Shown one piece after another: positions 1 through 9,721 of a stretch of DNA of 64,000 bases (within the stretch, counting starts at the first letter, position 1; every line of letters begins with the position of its first letter). A model generated the notes under the pieces. The model saw only the letters and a program-made list of their open reading frames with translations. It was not told the origin of the DNA and searched no databases. The stretch is from an uncultured Alphaproteobacteria bacterium (GTDB lineage: Bacteria > Pseudomonadota > Alphaproteobacteria > HIMB59 > GCA-002718135), in NCBI GenBank assembly GCA_902572735.1, contig CACGGX010000008.1, forward strand, positions 1-64,000, written 5' to 3'. The translations under genes were made by a program, and so were the position numbers.

Positions 1-25
1 GGATCAAGGCAATTGGAAAGTTTTT

Positions 26-520
26 GTGAACTATAAAATAAAGAATATTAGTAAAGAGAATTTCAAAAATTACGGTGATTTAATTACAACATCTAATAAA
101 AATTATGAAAGTATTAATAAAGATACAACTGATAGTTTTTTTGATTTAGCAAATATTCAAATAATTGGTGATGACAAAAGATCTAGATTAAATATTTTTC
201 AGGCAAAGAAAAGAAACTTTCCATTAAAAATTAACATGTTAGAAAATCACCCCTTTAGTTCTCAAGTATTTCTTCCGTTTAATGCAACAGGTTTTTTAGT
301 TTTAGTTGCTCCAATAGGTAACAAACCTAAAATTGATTTAATTGAAATATTCAAAGTAAGCGGTGGTGATGGTATAAATTTTAATCCCAAAGTATGGCAT
401 TTTCCTCTAATATCTCTTGAGAATGAAAAATATATTACCATTGATAAAAAAGATGCGGATAATAATATTGAGATTTATAATTTTGAAAAATCAGAAATAT
501 TTGAATTAAATTATGAGTGA
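26..520 (+). CDS. allA: Ureidoglycolate lyase (AllA-like)
   Basis: ORF; AllA-like motifs HPFSSQVFLPF, LVLVAP, KVWHFPL; followed by a purine-type transporter. Confidence 0.7.
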   Translation: MNYKIKNISKENFKNYGDLITTSNKNYESINKDTTDSFFDLANIQIIGDDKRSRLNIFQAKKRNFPLKINMLENHPFSSQVFLPFNATGFLVLVAPIGNKPKIDLIEIFKVSGGDGINFNPKVWHFPLISLENEKYITIDKKDADNNIEIYNFEKSEIFELNYE

Positions 521-2018
521 TACAATATTAAATATAGAAAATATTACAAAATCTTTCCCAAGAGTAATTGCAAATAAAAAGGTTACTTTTGATATTAAAA
601 AAAATGCAGTTCATGCAATTTTAGGAGAAAATGGAGCAGGGAAATCCACGTTGGTAAAAATTCTATATGGTCTCTTAGAACCAGATGAAGGAAACATTAA
701 ATTAAATAATAAGGATTTTAAAGTTCATTCCCCAGCAGAAGCAAGGCAACAAGGAATAGGAATGGTATTTCAACATTTTTCTTTATTTGATTCTTTATCA
801 GTAAAAGAAAATTTAATTTTAGGAATTGATGAAAAGATGTCTTATTCAGATTTAGAAAATAAGCTAGAAAATATAAGCTCAAGATATAATCTTCCCTTAG
901 ATTTAGATGCTCCAATTACTTCTTTATCAGCTGGAGAAAAGCAGCGCGTAGAAATTGTAAGAATTTTATTACAAGACCCTCAGATACTTATTATGGATGA
1001 GCCAACTTCAGTCTTAACACCACAAGAAGTTGAAAGTTTATTTGTAACATTAAATGCACTCGTCAAAGAAGGTCGTACAATATTATATATCACTCATAAA
1101 CTAGAAGAAGTAATATCAATATGTGATACAGTTACTATAATGAGAAGTGGTGAAATTATAGATACTTCAAGTACTGCAAATCAAACTGCAAAAACACTTG
1201 CGACAAAAATGCTAGGACAAAAATTAGATGACTTAAAAACTAATTATGGACATATAAAAGAAGAAGTTAACTTTGAAGTAAAAAATATTTCATGTGACTT
1301 TAATGATCCATTTTTAACAGATCTTAAAAATATTTCTTTTCAAGTTAGAGTGGGTGAAATTTATGGCATAGCTGGAGTTGCTGGTAATGGACAATCAGAA
1401 TTAATGGATATTTTAACAGGAGAAAATTTAAATATTAAATCTGGATCAATTACTTTTGATAATAAAAAAATTGAAAAGTATGGGCCACAAAAAAGAAGAG
1501 ATTTATCTATTTCTTTTGTTCCGGAGAATAGATTGGGTCATAGTGCGGTACCTGAGTTAAGTTTGTCTGAAAATATTCTTTTGAGTCAATTTCCAAAAAA
1601 TAATTTTATTAGAAATGGCATAATATTGAAAAATAACGTTGATGATTTTGCGAATAATGTAATTAATGAATTTAAAGTTATTACTCCTGGTAATGATGCT
1701 AAAGCATCAAGCTTGTCCGGAGGAAATTTACAAAAATATGTTATTGGTAGAGAAATATCATCTAAGCCAAAAATATTAATTATTTCACATCCAACTTGGG
1801 GGATAGATGCTGGTGCTGAGCATTCTATAAGAGAGTCTTTGATAGAATTATCTCAAAATGGAACGTCTATAATTGTTATTTCTCAAGATTTAGATGAATT
1901 GATTGAAATCACTCATAAAATATCTGTTATTTATGATGGTAATTTATCCAAACCTTTTAAAACTAGTGAAATAGAAATAGAAAAATTAGGATTATTGATG
2001 GGTGGAAAAAATGAATAA
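513..2018 (+). CDS. ABC transporter ATP-binding protein with two ABC domains, BMP/nucleoside type (YufO-like)
   Basis: GENGAGKSTL Walker A, LSAGEKQRVEI, ILIMDEPTSVLTP; second domain with LSGGNLQKYVIGRE; followed by two permeases and a BMP protein. Confidence 0.92.
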   Translation: MSDTILNIENITKSFPRVIANKKVTFDIKKNAVHAILGENGAGKSTLVKILYGLLEPDEGNIKLNNKDFKVHSPAEARQQGIGMVFQHFSLFDSLSVKENLILGIDEKMSYSDLENKLENISSRYNLPLDLDAPITSLSAGEKQRVEIVRILLQDPQILIMDEPTSVLTPQEVESLFVTLNALVKEGRTILYITHKLEEVISICDTVTIMRSGEIIDTSSTANQTAKTLATKMLGQKLDDLKTNYGHIKEEVNFEVKNISCDFNDPFLTDLKNISFQVRVGEIYGIAGVAGNGQSELMDILTGENLNIKSGSITFDNKKIEKYGPQKRRDLSISFVPENRLGHSAVPELSLSENILLSQFPKNNFIRNGIILKNNVDDFANNVINEFKVITPGNDAKASSLSGGNLQKYVIGREISSKPKILIISHPTWGIDAGAEHSIRESLIELSQNGTSIIVISQDLDELIEITHKISVIYDGNLSKPFKTSEIEIEKLGLLMGGKNE

Positions 2019-3084
2019 TTTATTTCCATCTATAGTTTCTCGCTCACAGAGTTCGGGTTTAATGAATTTTTTTGTTCCTATAATATCAATAGTTTTAACT
2101 TTAATTACAGGTTCAATCATTTTTGTTCTTCTTGGTTTTGATCCAGTTTATGCATTGTATACATTTTTTATTTCACCTATTTCTTCAACCTACGGTATTT
2201 CTGAATTGTTTGTAAAAGCAACTCCTTTAGCCTTAATTGCAATTGGTCTCTCATATTGTTTTAAGAATAATATTTATAACATTGGAGCTGAAGGCCAACT
2301 TACCATGGGTGCAATTTTTGGTGGAGGTATTGGAATATTATTTCATGATACAAATGCTTTCTGGTTGTTGCCATTAATGATTTTTACAGGAGCAATCGGA
2401 GGAGCATTGTGGGGTTTAATACCTGCTATTTTAAAAACAAAATTTAATACAAATGAAATTTTAACAAGTTTAATGTTAGTTTATGTTGCTTTATTTATTT
2501 TAGATTATTTAGTTGTGGGACCTTGGAAAGATCCATTTGGTTATAGTTTTCCTAAATCAAGACCATTTAGTGAATCTGGAAGAATGCCTCTATTATTTGA
2601 TGGTTTGAGGGTGCACTTTGGACTAATTATAACGCTATTTTTAATTTTTGTATCTTGGTTTATATTTTCAAAAACTATTTTTGGCTTTCAATTAAAAGTA
2701 TCCGGTTACAGCCCCAAAGCTGCTAGATATGCTGGTTTTAATCAAACAACTTTAGTTTTTTTTGCTTTTGCAATTTGTGGAGCTTTTGCAGGTATTGCAG
2801 GTTTAGCTGAAGTATCTGGCCCAATTGGATTATTATATAGAGATATTTCTCCAAATTATGGATTTACTGCAATTATTGTTGCTTTTTTAGGTAGACTTCA
2901 CCCAATTGGTATTATTTTTGCTTCTTTAGTTATCGCTCTTACTTATCTTGGCGCTGAAGATGCACAATTGTTTTTACAAATACCTTCAGCGGTAGGTTTT
3001 ATATTTCAGGGTTTGGTTTTATTTTATTTATTAGGTGCGGAATTACTAATTAACTATAAATTAACTTACAAAAAATTATTATGA
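2002..3084 (+). CDS. ABC transporter permease, BMP/nucleoside type (YufP-like)
   Basis: Multi-TM ORF with NIGAEGQLTMGA motif; operon context. Confidence 0.9.
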   Translation: MEKMNNLFPSIVSRSQSSGLMNFFVPIISIVLTLITGSIIFVLLGFDPVYALYTFFISPISSTYGISELFVKATPLALIAIGLSYCFKNNIYNIGAEGQLTMGAIFGGGIGILFHDTNAFWLLPLMIFTGAIGGALWGLIPAILKTKFNTNEILTSLMLVYVALFILDYLVVGPWKDPFGYSFPKSRPFSESGRMPLLFDGLRVHFGLIITLFLIFVSWFIFSKTIFGFQLKVSGYSPKAARYAGFNQTTLVFFAFAICGAFAGIAGLAEVSGPIGLLYRDISPNYGFTAIIVAFLGRLHPIGIIFASLVIALTYLGAEDAQLFLQIPSAVGFIFQGLVLFYLLGAELLINYKLTYKKLL

Positions 3085-3950
3085 ATTTAGATTTAATACT
3101 TGGAATATTACAAATTGTTTTAATTGCAACAACACCTCTAGTTTTTGCTGGTATAGGTGAGTTAGTTACAGAAAAATCTGGAGTATTAAATTTAGGTGTA
3201 GAAGGAATGATGTTGGTAGGAGCAGTCTCAGCTTTTATTATATTAGTAATTACCGGAAGTTATTTTTTAGCTTTTTTTGTATCTATATTATCTGGAATTA
3301 TCATGTCTGGTTTATTTGCTTTTCTAGTTTTATTTTTAATGTCAAATCAAATTGCTACAGGATTAGCATTAACTATTTTTGGAATAGGGCTGAGTTCGAT
3401 GCTTGGCAAACAATATATTGGAACACCAATTGATGGTCTGTCACCATGGTTTTTTGTTATATTTTCTTTCTTAATTGTTTTTTTGGTTAGTTATTTTTTT
3501 TACAAAACTAAAGCTGGTTTGATTTTAAGAGCAGTAGGGGAATCTCATAATTCTGCACATGCATTAGGATATAGCGTTATTAAAATTAGATTTTTATCAA
3601 TTATATTTGGAGGTTCTATGTGTGCTCTTGCAGGATCATATATTTCAATTTGTTATGCTCCAATGTGGCAAGAGGGTATGACAGCTGGACGAGGATGGAT
3701 AGCATTAGCTTTAGTTGTATTTGCAACCTGGAAACCAGAAAGAGTGCTTATTGGAGCTTATATATTTGGAGGTGTAACTATTCTTCAAATGAATCTTCAG
3801 GCTTTGGGTTTAAGATTCCCTGGTCAATTTTTTAGCATGGCGCCATATGTTGCAACTATTATAGTATTAGTGTTAATTTCTAGTAATAAATTAAGAATAA
3901 AACTTAGCGCACCAGCTTCATTAACTATTCCTTTTTATAAAGGTAGATAA
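3081..3950 (+). CDS. ABC transporter permease, BMP/nucleoside type (YufQ-like)
   Basis: Multi-TM ORF with LNLGVEGMMLVGA motif; overlaps the upstream permease by 4 nt. Confidence 0.9.
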   Translation: MNLDLILGILQIVLIATTPLVFAGIGELVTEKSGVLNLGVEGMMLVGAVSAFIILVITGSYFLAFFVSILSGIIMSGLFAFLVLFLMSNQIATGLALTIFGIGLSSMLGKQYIGTPIDGLSPWFFVIFSFLIVFLVSYFFYKTKAGLILRAVGESHNSAHALGYSVIKIRFLSIIFGGSMCALAGSYISICYAPMWQEGMTAGRGWIALALVVFATWKPERVLIGAYIFGGVTILQMNLQALGLRFPGQFFSMAPYVATIIVLVLISSNKLRIKLSAPASLTIPFYKGR

Positions 3951-4056
3951 ATATCCACTTTTTTTTTTCTATAAACATATAGAATTATTGATCAAACCCT
4001 TTTGTATATATTAAGTACATAGCTGAGTAATCGTTATATTAGCAGGTGAGGTTAAA

Positions 4057-5124
4057 ATGATTAGAATAATAACTTTTTTATCTACTTTTTTGGTATTTGC
4101 ATTTGGTTCAGCATATGCAGAACCTAAAAAAGTTGGATTTATATACATAGGTCCTCCAGGTGATCATGGTTGGACATATATGCATGATGTAGGTAGAAAA
4201 TATATGGAGAGCCAACTTGGTGACTCTATTACTACTACTTATCTTGAAAATATTCCTGAAAACGCAGATGCAGTTAGAGCAATCCGAAAACTAGCAGACT
4301 CAGGACATGATTTAATATTTACAACGTCTTTCAACTATATGGATCAGACGCATGAAGTAGCTAAGGATTTTCCTGATATAAAATTTGAACACGCTACTGG
4401 GTATATCCAAGCAGATAACGTTGCAACGTATTCAGCTAGATTTTACGAAGGTAGAATGATTGAAGGACATATTGCCGGTCATATGACTGAAACTAATACT
4501 ATTGGTTATATAGCTTCATTCCCAATTCCTGAAGTTGTAAGAGGAATTAATGCATTTTATTTAGCGGCTTCAAAAGTAAATCCAGATATCAAAATGAAAA
4601 TTATTTGGGTATTTACTTGGTACGACCCAGGTAAAGAAGCTGATGCAGCTAATACATTAATTAATCAAGGAGCTGACATAATTGTTCAGCATACTGATAC
4701 ATATGCTCCTTGCCAAGCTGCTCAAAAAGCGGGTGTTTATGCATTTGGTCAAGCTTCAAACCAAGAAGAATTTTGTCCTGATGCACATTTAACTTCAATT
4801 GAAGATATTTGGGGCCCTTACTATGCTGAAAGAGCAAAAGCTGTTGTGGACGGCACTTGGTCTTCTGGTGATACTTGGGATGGTATGGATAAAGGTATGG
4901 TTGTAATGTCACCATATAATACTAAACTTATGCCAGCAAGTTTAATTCAAGAAGCAGTAAATATGGAAGTTGGAATTAAAGATGGAACTATTCATCCTTT
5001 CACGGGTCCAATTTACAATCAAGCTGGTGAGCTTGTGGTTCCTGAAGGTGAAGTAGCGCCTGATGGAATGTTACTTGGAATGAACTTTTATGTTCAAGGT
5101 ATTGACGGCGAAGTACCACAATAA
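4057..5124 (+). CDS. BMP family ABC transporter substrate-binding protein
   Basis: Signal peptide, VGFIYIGPPGDHGWTYMHDVGR start, BMP/Med family features; downstream of cognate ABC genes. Confidence 0.92.
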   Translation: MIRIITFLSTFLVFAFGSAYAEPKKVGFIYIGPPGDHGWTYMHDVGRKYMESQLGDSITTTYLENIPENADAVRAIRKLADSGHDLIFTTSFNYMDQTHEVAKDFPDIKFEHATGYIQADNVATYSARFYEGRMIEGHIAGHMTETNTIGYIASFPIPEVVRGINAFYLAASKVNPDIKMKIIWVFTWYDPGKEADAANTLINQGADIIVQHTDTYAPCQAAQKAGVYAFGQASNQEEFCPDAHLTSIEDIWGPYYAERAKAVVDGTWSSGDTWDGMDKGMVVMSPYNTKLMPASLIQEAVNMEVGIKDGTIHPFTGPIYNQAGELVVPEGEVAPDGMLLGMNFYVQGIDGEVPQ

Positions 5125-5140
5125 TTAAAATTCTTATAAT

Positions 5141-5163
5141 CCTCTCTCTTTCAAAGGGAGAGG
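5141..5163 (+). terminator. Rho-independent terminator-like hairpin after the BMP gene
   Basis: CCTCTCTCTTT-C-AAAGGGAGAGG near-perfect inverted repeat followed by TTTAATTCTT, 17 nt after the stop codon. Confidence 0.65.
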
Positions 5164-5191
5164 TTTAATTCTTAATTTCAAAGGAAGATTT

Positions 5192-5695
5192 ATGTCTGAT
5201 TTACACATTAGTTGGGACGAATATAGAAATAAAACAGAAGATTTAGCAAAACAAATTCATAAGGATGGATGGCAATTTAATCAGGTTGTATGCATCGCAA
5301 AAGGAGGTATGAGAGTAGGGGATGTAATGGCAAGAATATTCGATGTTCCTTTAGCAATTCTTTCTGTTGAATCATATAAAGGTGAGGGAGTAAAAAATAA
5401 AAGAGGTGCAATCACATTTTCAAGAGATTTGGCAAAAACAAGCCCTAACATTGGATCAAAAGTTTTAATAGTAGATGATTTGGCAGACTCAGGAATTACT
5501 CTTAAAAAAAGTATTGATTGGTTAAATCATACTTATGGTTTTTATATAGATGAACCAATAAGAACTGGAGTTTTGTTTTATAAGTCAGTATCTTCGTTTA
5601 AACCAAATTATTATGTTGATTATTTAGAAGATTCTCCTTGGATACACATGCCTTATGAGGTTTATGAAACTATGAAACCAGAAGAACTTGGTTAA
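5192..5695 (+). CDS. Purine-type phosphoribosyltransferase (xanthine/hypoxanthine PRT-like)
   Basis: VLIVDDLADSGITL PRPP-binding motif; VVCIAKGGMRVGDVMAR. Confidence 0.85.
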   Translation: MSDLHISWDEYRNKTEDLAKQIHKDGWQFNQVVCIAKGGMRVGDVMARIFDVPLAILSVESYKGEGVKNKRGAITFSRDLAKTSPNIGSKVLIVDDLADSGITLKKSIDWLNHTYGFYIDEPIRTGVLFYKSVSSFKPNYYVDYLEDSPWIHMPYEVYETMKPEELG

Positions 5696-6369
5696 AAAAT
5701 TGAAGTAATTTCTTCAAGCTTTTTCTTTTGTTTTGCAAACTTTGGAACTTTTACATTTTTATCTGGTCGTCCAACAATAAGTAAAACAAATGGTTTTTCA
5801 TTACTAGGTCTTTTCAAAATTTTATTAAGAAATGTCATTGGGCTTGGCGTGTGTGTTAACATTGCTAAGCCAGTAAAATGTAAACAAGTAATTAATATAC
5901 CAGTAGCTATACCGACAGACTCTTTTACATAATAATTTTTTATTTTCTTATTTTTTGAAACTGAAAATTTTTTCTCAAATATAGCTATTAAATAAGGTGC
6001 ATTTTCAATAAATTTTTTATTTTCATCAGTTCCTAAAGGAGTTAATGCATCTAACCATTCTTTAGGAGCTTTGTACTTATAAAATTTTTCTTCTTCTTTT
6101 TCTGCTTCTATTCTAATCTTCTTTTTTACGTTTTTATTTTTTATTACTACAAAATGCCAAGGTTGAAGATTTGCTCCACTTGGAGCTGATCCTGCAGATA
6201 AGATTGCATTTTTTATAATATTTATATCGATTTTATCTTTTGAAAATTTACGTATGCTTCTTCTTTCTTTAATTTTATTATAAAATTTTTTTGAATTAAT
6301 CTTCATTTCTTTGATAGTTTGATTTGAAAATTTTAAATCTTCAGCTATGTATTTTTTAACTTTATGCAT
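5692..6369 (-). CDS. Nitroreductase family protein
   Basis: RRSIRKFSKDKI, APSGANLQPWHFVVI motifs; start may be internal (Met22, ~6306). Confidence 0.88.
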   Translation of the reverse strand: MHKVKKYIAEDLKFSNQTIKEMKINSKKFYNKIKERRSIRKFSKDKIDINIIKNAILSAGSAPSGANLQPWHFVVIKNKNVKKKIRIEAEKEEEKFYKYKAPKEWLDALTPLGTDENKKFIENAPYLIAIFEKKFSVSKNKKIKNYYVKESVGIATGILITCLHFTGLAMLTHTPSPMTFLNKILKRPSNEKPFVLLIVGRPDKNVKVPKFAKQKKKLEEITSIF

Positions 6370-6552
6370 TGGTTAGTTATTATTATTGGGATACTATTAA
6401 TTTCTCTATCAATTAGTAATCCTCTATACAAACTAATTATAAAAAAACGAATAAGATTTAATCTTTTTATTGAAATCCTGTTCAGGATAATAATGTTTTT
6501 AGTTAGTGTAATTATTATTTTTCTAGGTTTGTACTTAGAGAGTATTTCTTAA
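6364..6552 (+). CDS. Small hypothetical membrane protein
   Basis: 62-aa hydrophobic ORF filling the gap between two minus-strand genes. Confidence 0.4.
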   Translation: MHWLVIIIGILLISLSISNPLYKLIIKKRIRFNLFIEILFRIIMFLVSVIIIFLGLYLESIS

Positions 6553-6881
6553 TATCTTCTTATATTTCTGTCAATTAAAGCAGCCCATGCGTCTATTCCG
6601 CCAAGTACATTAACACAATGATTATAACCTTGTGCTTTAAGCCATTTACATACAGCTTGGCTTCTTGTACCGGTATGACACATTACAAAAATATTTTTTT
6701 TCTTATCTAATTCGGTGTATCTTTTAGCAATCTCTGAAAGTTTCATGTGTATTGTACCTTTAATATGGGCATGATCTCTCTCAGTATCTTCTCTTACATC
6801 TATAATTTGAATTTTTTTGTCATCTTGCTTGAGTTCATTTAATTGATGAACTGTAATTTCACTGCTACTGTAAAGATCCAT
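6549..6881 (-). CDS. Rhodanese-like domain protein
   Basis: IIDVRE and active-site loop CHTGTRS. Confidence 0.9.
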   Translation of the reverse strand: MDLYSSSEITVHQLNELKQDDKKIQIIDVREDTERDHAHIKGTIHMKLSEIAKRYTELDKKKNIFVMCHTGTRSQAVCKWLKAQGYNHCVNVLGGIDAWAALIDRNIRRY

Positions 6882-6990
6882 TTTATTATCTTATTATAAA
6901 TACTACTAGATTTCTACTATTTTAAATAAAATTAATTTTAAAAATTAAATTTGTTATTTCTAAGTTTTTCATGTAAGAGCGCATATCATT

Positions 6991-7290
6991 ATGACTAAGA
7001 AAATAACTTTTTCAGCTTTTGGTAGAGATTCATATTATCACAGAGATTGGTTCAAAAAAAATGGTTTCAAATTCGATAGAAGTTCTAGAAAATGGACTGT
7101 AGAAAATTTACCAATAGATAATGCAGAAGAATTTGCCAGTTATTGTAGGAAATACGGTTTAACATTTGAACGATCCGATAGAATGATTACAGAATTTGAT
7201 TACGCAGATTATCTCTGGGATGGAAGAAGAGATGAGTTTATGAAACCTTCTGAAAATATTGAAATTCCACAACCAAAAAATAAAATCTAA
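6991..7290 (+). CDS. Hypothetical protein
   Basis: 99-aa ORF with plausible start and spacing; no family recognised. Confidence 0.65.
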   Translation: MTKKITFSAFGRDSYYHRDWFKKNGFKFDRSSRKWTVENLPIDNAEEFASYCRKYGLTFERSDRMITEFDYADYLWDGRRDEFMKPSENIEIPQPKNKI

Positions 7291-7293
7291 TTT

Positions 7294-8211
7294 TTGTTTA
7301 ATAAATTATTATCAAATAATTTAATACTTCTTATAATTTTAGCTGCAATTTGGGGATCTTCTTTTTTTGTTATTAAAATTTGTCTGTCTAGTTTTACACC
7401 TACAAGTATTGCTTCCTTAAGATTAATTATAGCATCAATTTTCTTAATTATTTTATATTATTCATATAACAATCATCCTAAATTAAATCTCGATTTAGTT
7501 TTAATTCTTTCTTTTATTGGCATTACTGGAAATTTTTTACCATTCTATCTGATTAGTTGGTCTGAACAATACATTCCTTCTTCTACAGCAGGTTTATTAA
7601 TGTCGGTTGGTCCCTTAATAACATTACTAATGTCTCATGTTTTAACTTCAGACGATAAGTTTACTTGGTTTAAATTTTTATCAATTATTATAGGTTTTGT
7701 AGGTATTATTTTTATTTTAGATATAAGTAAATTTAATTTTCAAGATGAAAACTACATTAGTACTTTAGCAAAAATTTTTGTGATTATAGCTGCATTTGGC
7801 TATATGATTTCAAATATTGCTGCTTATAATAAATTAAAGAAATTAAGCCCTATTTCGATTACTACTTTTGCTACATTATTTGGAGCGATAATATCATTAC
7901 CTTTTTTATTCTATGATTTTATTAATTATGAGAATAATATTAATAAGATTTCTTTAATTTCTATTATTTATTTAGGTGTTTTTCCAACAGCTATTGCATT
8001 TCATATGCGCTATCATATAGTTAAACAATCTGGTCCGGTTTTCTTGTCTTATGTTGCCTATTTAATTCCCGTTTTTGCATTAATATGGGGATTCATATTT
8101 CTTTCTGAACAAATAGTATTTAGTTCTGTAGTCGGAATTATTTTAGTTTTTATTGGTCTGTTTGTCGGGCAAAAAAGATCAATGAGTAAAATATCCGTAA
8201 AAAACATATAA
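7294..8211 (+). CDS. DMT/EamA family transporter
   Basis: 10-TM-like ORF, AAIWGSSFFVIK, repeat structure of EamA; TTG start possible. Confidence 0.85.
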   Translation: MFNKLLSNNLILLIILAAIWGSSFFVIKICLSSFTPTSIASLRLIIASIFLIILYYSYNNHPKLNLDLVLILSFIGITGNFLPFYLISWSEQYIPSSTAGLLMSVGPLITLLMSHVLTSDDKFTWFKFLSIIIGFVGIIFILDISKFNFQDENYISTLAKIFVIIAAFGYMISNIAAYNKLKKLSPISITTFATLFGAIISLPFLFYDFINYENNINKISLISIIYLGVFPTAIAFHMRYHIVKQSGPVFLSYVAYLIPVFALIWGFIFLSEQIVFSSVVGIILVFIGLFVGQKRSMSKISVKNI

Positions 8212-8309
8212 TACTAATAAAACAGCAATAAAAATAGACACATTTTTGAAGTTAAAGTATTTCATTTATGGTTGAAATTTAATTTTTTATAGTCCAATAT
8301 ACTTTTATT

Positions 8310-9674
8310 ATGAGCGACTCAATTAAATACTTACTTGAAGAAAATAAAGCACCAAAGTTTTGGTATAATATTAATGCAGACTTACCAAGTCCGCCACCAC
8401 CACCATTACACCCTGGAACTAAACAGCCAGCTGGTCCTGATGACTTTGCTCCTTTATTTCCAATGAGTTTAATTATGCAAGAAGTTTCTACTGAAAGAGA
8501 AATAGAAATTCCTGAGCCAGTAAGAGAAGTATACAAACAATGGAGACCTTCTCCTTTATTTAGAGCAAGAAGGTTAGAAAAGTTTTTAGATACACCAGCT
8601 AAAATTTATTACAAATATGAAGGTGTTAGTCCTACAGGAAGTCACAAACCAAATACTGCAGTTCCGCAAGCATTTTTTAATAAAGAAGAAGGAATTAGTA
8701 AAATTTTTACTGAAACGGGCGCAGGTCAGTGGGGAAGTTCATTAGCTTTTGCAGGTCAGATCTTTGGTATAGATATAGAAGTTTTCATGGTTAAGGTTAG
8801 TTTTGATCATAAACCTTACAGAAAATTAATGATGCAATCGTTCGGTGCTAACTGTCACGCTAGTCCATCTAATTTAACTGACTTCGGTAACAAGTTATTA
8901 TCAGAAAATCCTGATAACCCTGGTAGTTTGGGAATAGCTATATCAGAAGCAATAGAAGCAACTGTTAAAAGTGGAGGTAAAGCAAAATACTCACTTGGAA
9001 GTGTTTTAGGGCACGTTCTAATGCATCAAACTATAAATGGTAATGAAGCTATTATGCAAATGGAGATGGCTGGAGATTATCCTGATATTATTGTTGGTTG
9101 TACAGGTGGTGGTAGTAATCTTTCTGGATTAATGTTTCCATTTTTAGGACAACAGTTAAGAGGTGGTCAAAAAATTGATATAATTGGTTGTGAGCCTGCA
9201 TCATGTCCTTCATTTACTAAAGGTAAGTATGCTTATGATCATGGTGATATGGCAAAAATGACTCCATTAATTAAAATGCATACTCTTGGATCTGATTTCT
9301 TACCGCCGGCTAATCACTCTGGTGGATTAAGATACCATGGTATGTCTTATCATTTAAGCCACTTATATGAGTTAGGTCTGATGAGAGCAAAGGCTTACGG
9401 TCAAAAAGATTGTTTTGAAGCTGGTTTAACCTTTGCAAAACAAGAAGGAATTATTCCTGCTCCAGAAGGAAACCATGCAATCAAAGGTGCTATTGATGCA
9501 GCTTTAGAATGTAAAGAAAAAGGCGAGTCAAAAACTATTCTCTTTAATTTATGTGGCCATGGATATTTTGATATGTCAGCTTATGATGATTATCTAAATG
9601 GATCAATGGCTGATGATGTTATTGATGATGATGGAATAGGTAAATCTATTTCTCAAATACCAGAATTAGCGTAA
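8310..9674 (+). CDS. TrpB2-type tryptophan synthase beta-like PLP enzyme
   Basis: GSHKPNTA PLP-lysine motif, TETGAGQWG, GCTGGGSNLSG, long N-terminal SPPPPPLHPGTKQPAGPDD typical of the TrpB2 clade; no trpA adjacent. Confidence 0.9.
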   Translation: MSDSIKYLLEENKAPKFWYNINADLPSPPPPPLHPGTKQPAGPDDFAPLFPMSLIMQEVSTEREIEIPEPVREVYKQWRPSPLFRARRLEKFLDTPAKIYYKYEGVSPTGSHKPNTAVPQAFFNKEEGISKIFTETGAGQWGSSLAFAGQIFGIDIEVFMVKVSFDHKPYRKLMMQSFGANCHASPSNLTDFGNKLLSENPDNPGSLGIAISEAIEATVKSGGKAKYSLGSVLGHVLMHQTINGNEAIMQMEMAGDYPDIIVGCTGGGSNLSGLMFPFLGQQLRGGQKIDIIGCEPASCPSFTKGKYAYDHGDMAKMTPLIKMHTLGSDFLPPANHSGGLRYHGMSYHLSHLYELGLMRAKAYGQKDCFEAGLTFAKQEGIIPAPEGNHAIKGAIDAALECKEKGESKTILFNLCGHGYFDMSAYDDYLNGSMADDVIDDDGIGKSISQIPELA

Positions 9675-9721
9675 TTTAAGTTTAAATTTTTTTTTATTTA
9701 ATTAAAGGTGTTCCTCTAATT

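Noticed and set aside
718-915. Small antisense or out-of-frame ORFs inside strong CDSs (e.g. 718-915, 3620-3835, 4661-4915, 8279-8536, 11466-11675, 17570-17839, 38437-38721, 51324-51650)
   Set aside because: Each lies wholly inside a well-supported gene on another strand or frame, with no family motif; expected by chance in AT-rich DNA.
8381-8450. Proline-rich SPPPPPLHPGTKQPAGPDD at the N-terminus of the TrpB-like protein
   Set aside because: This extension is a normal feature of the TrpB2 clade, not an unusual insertion.
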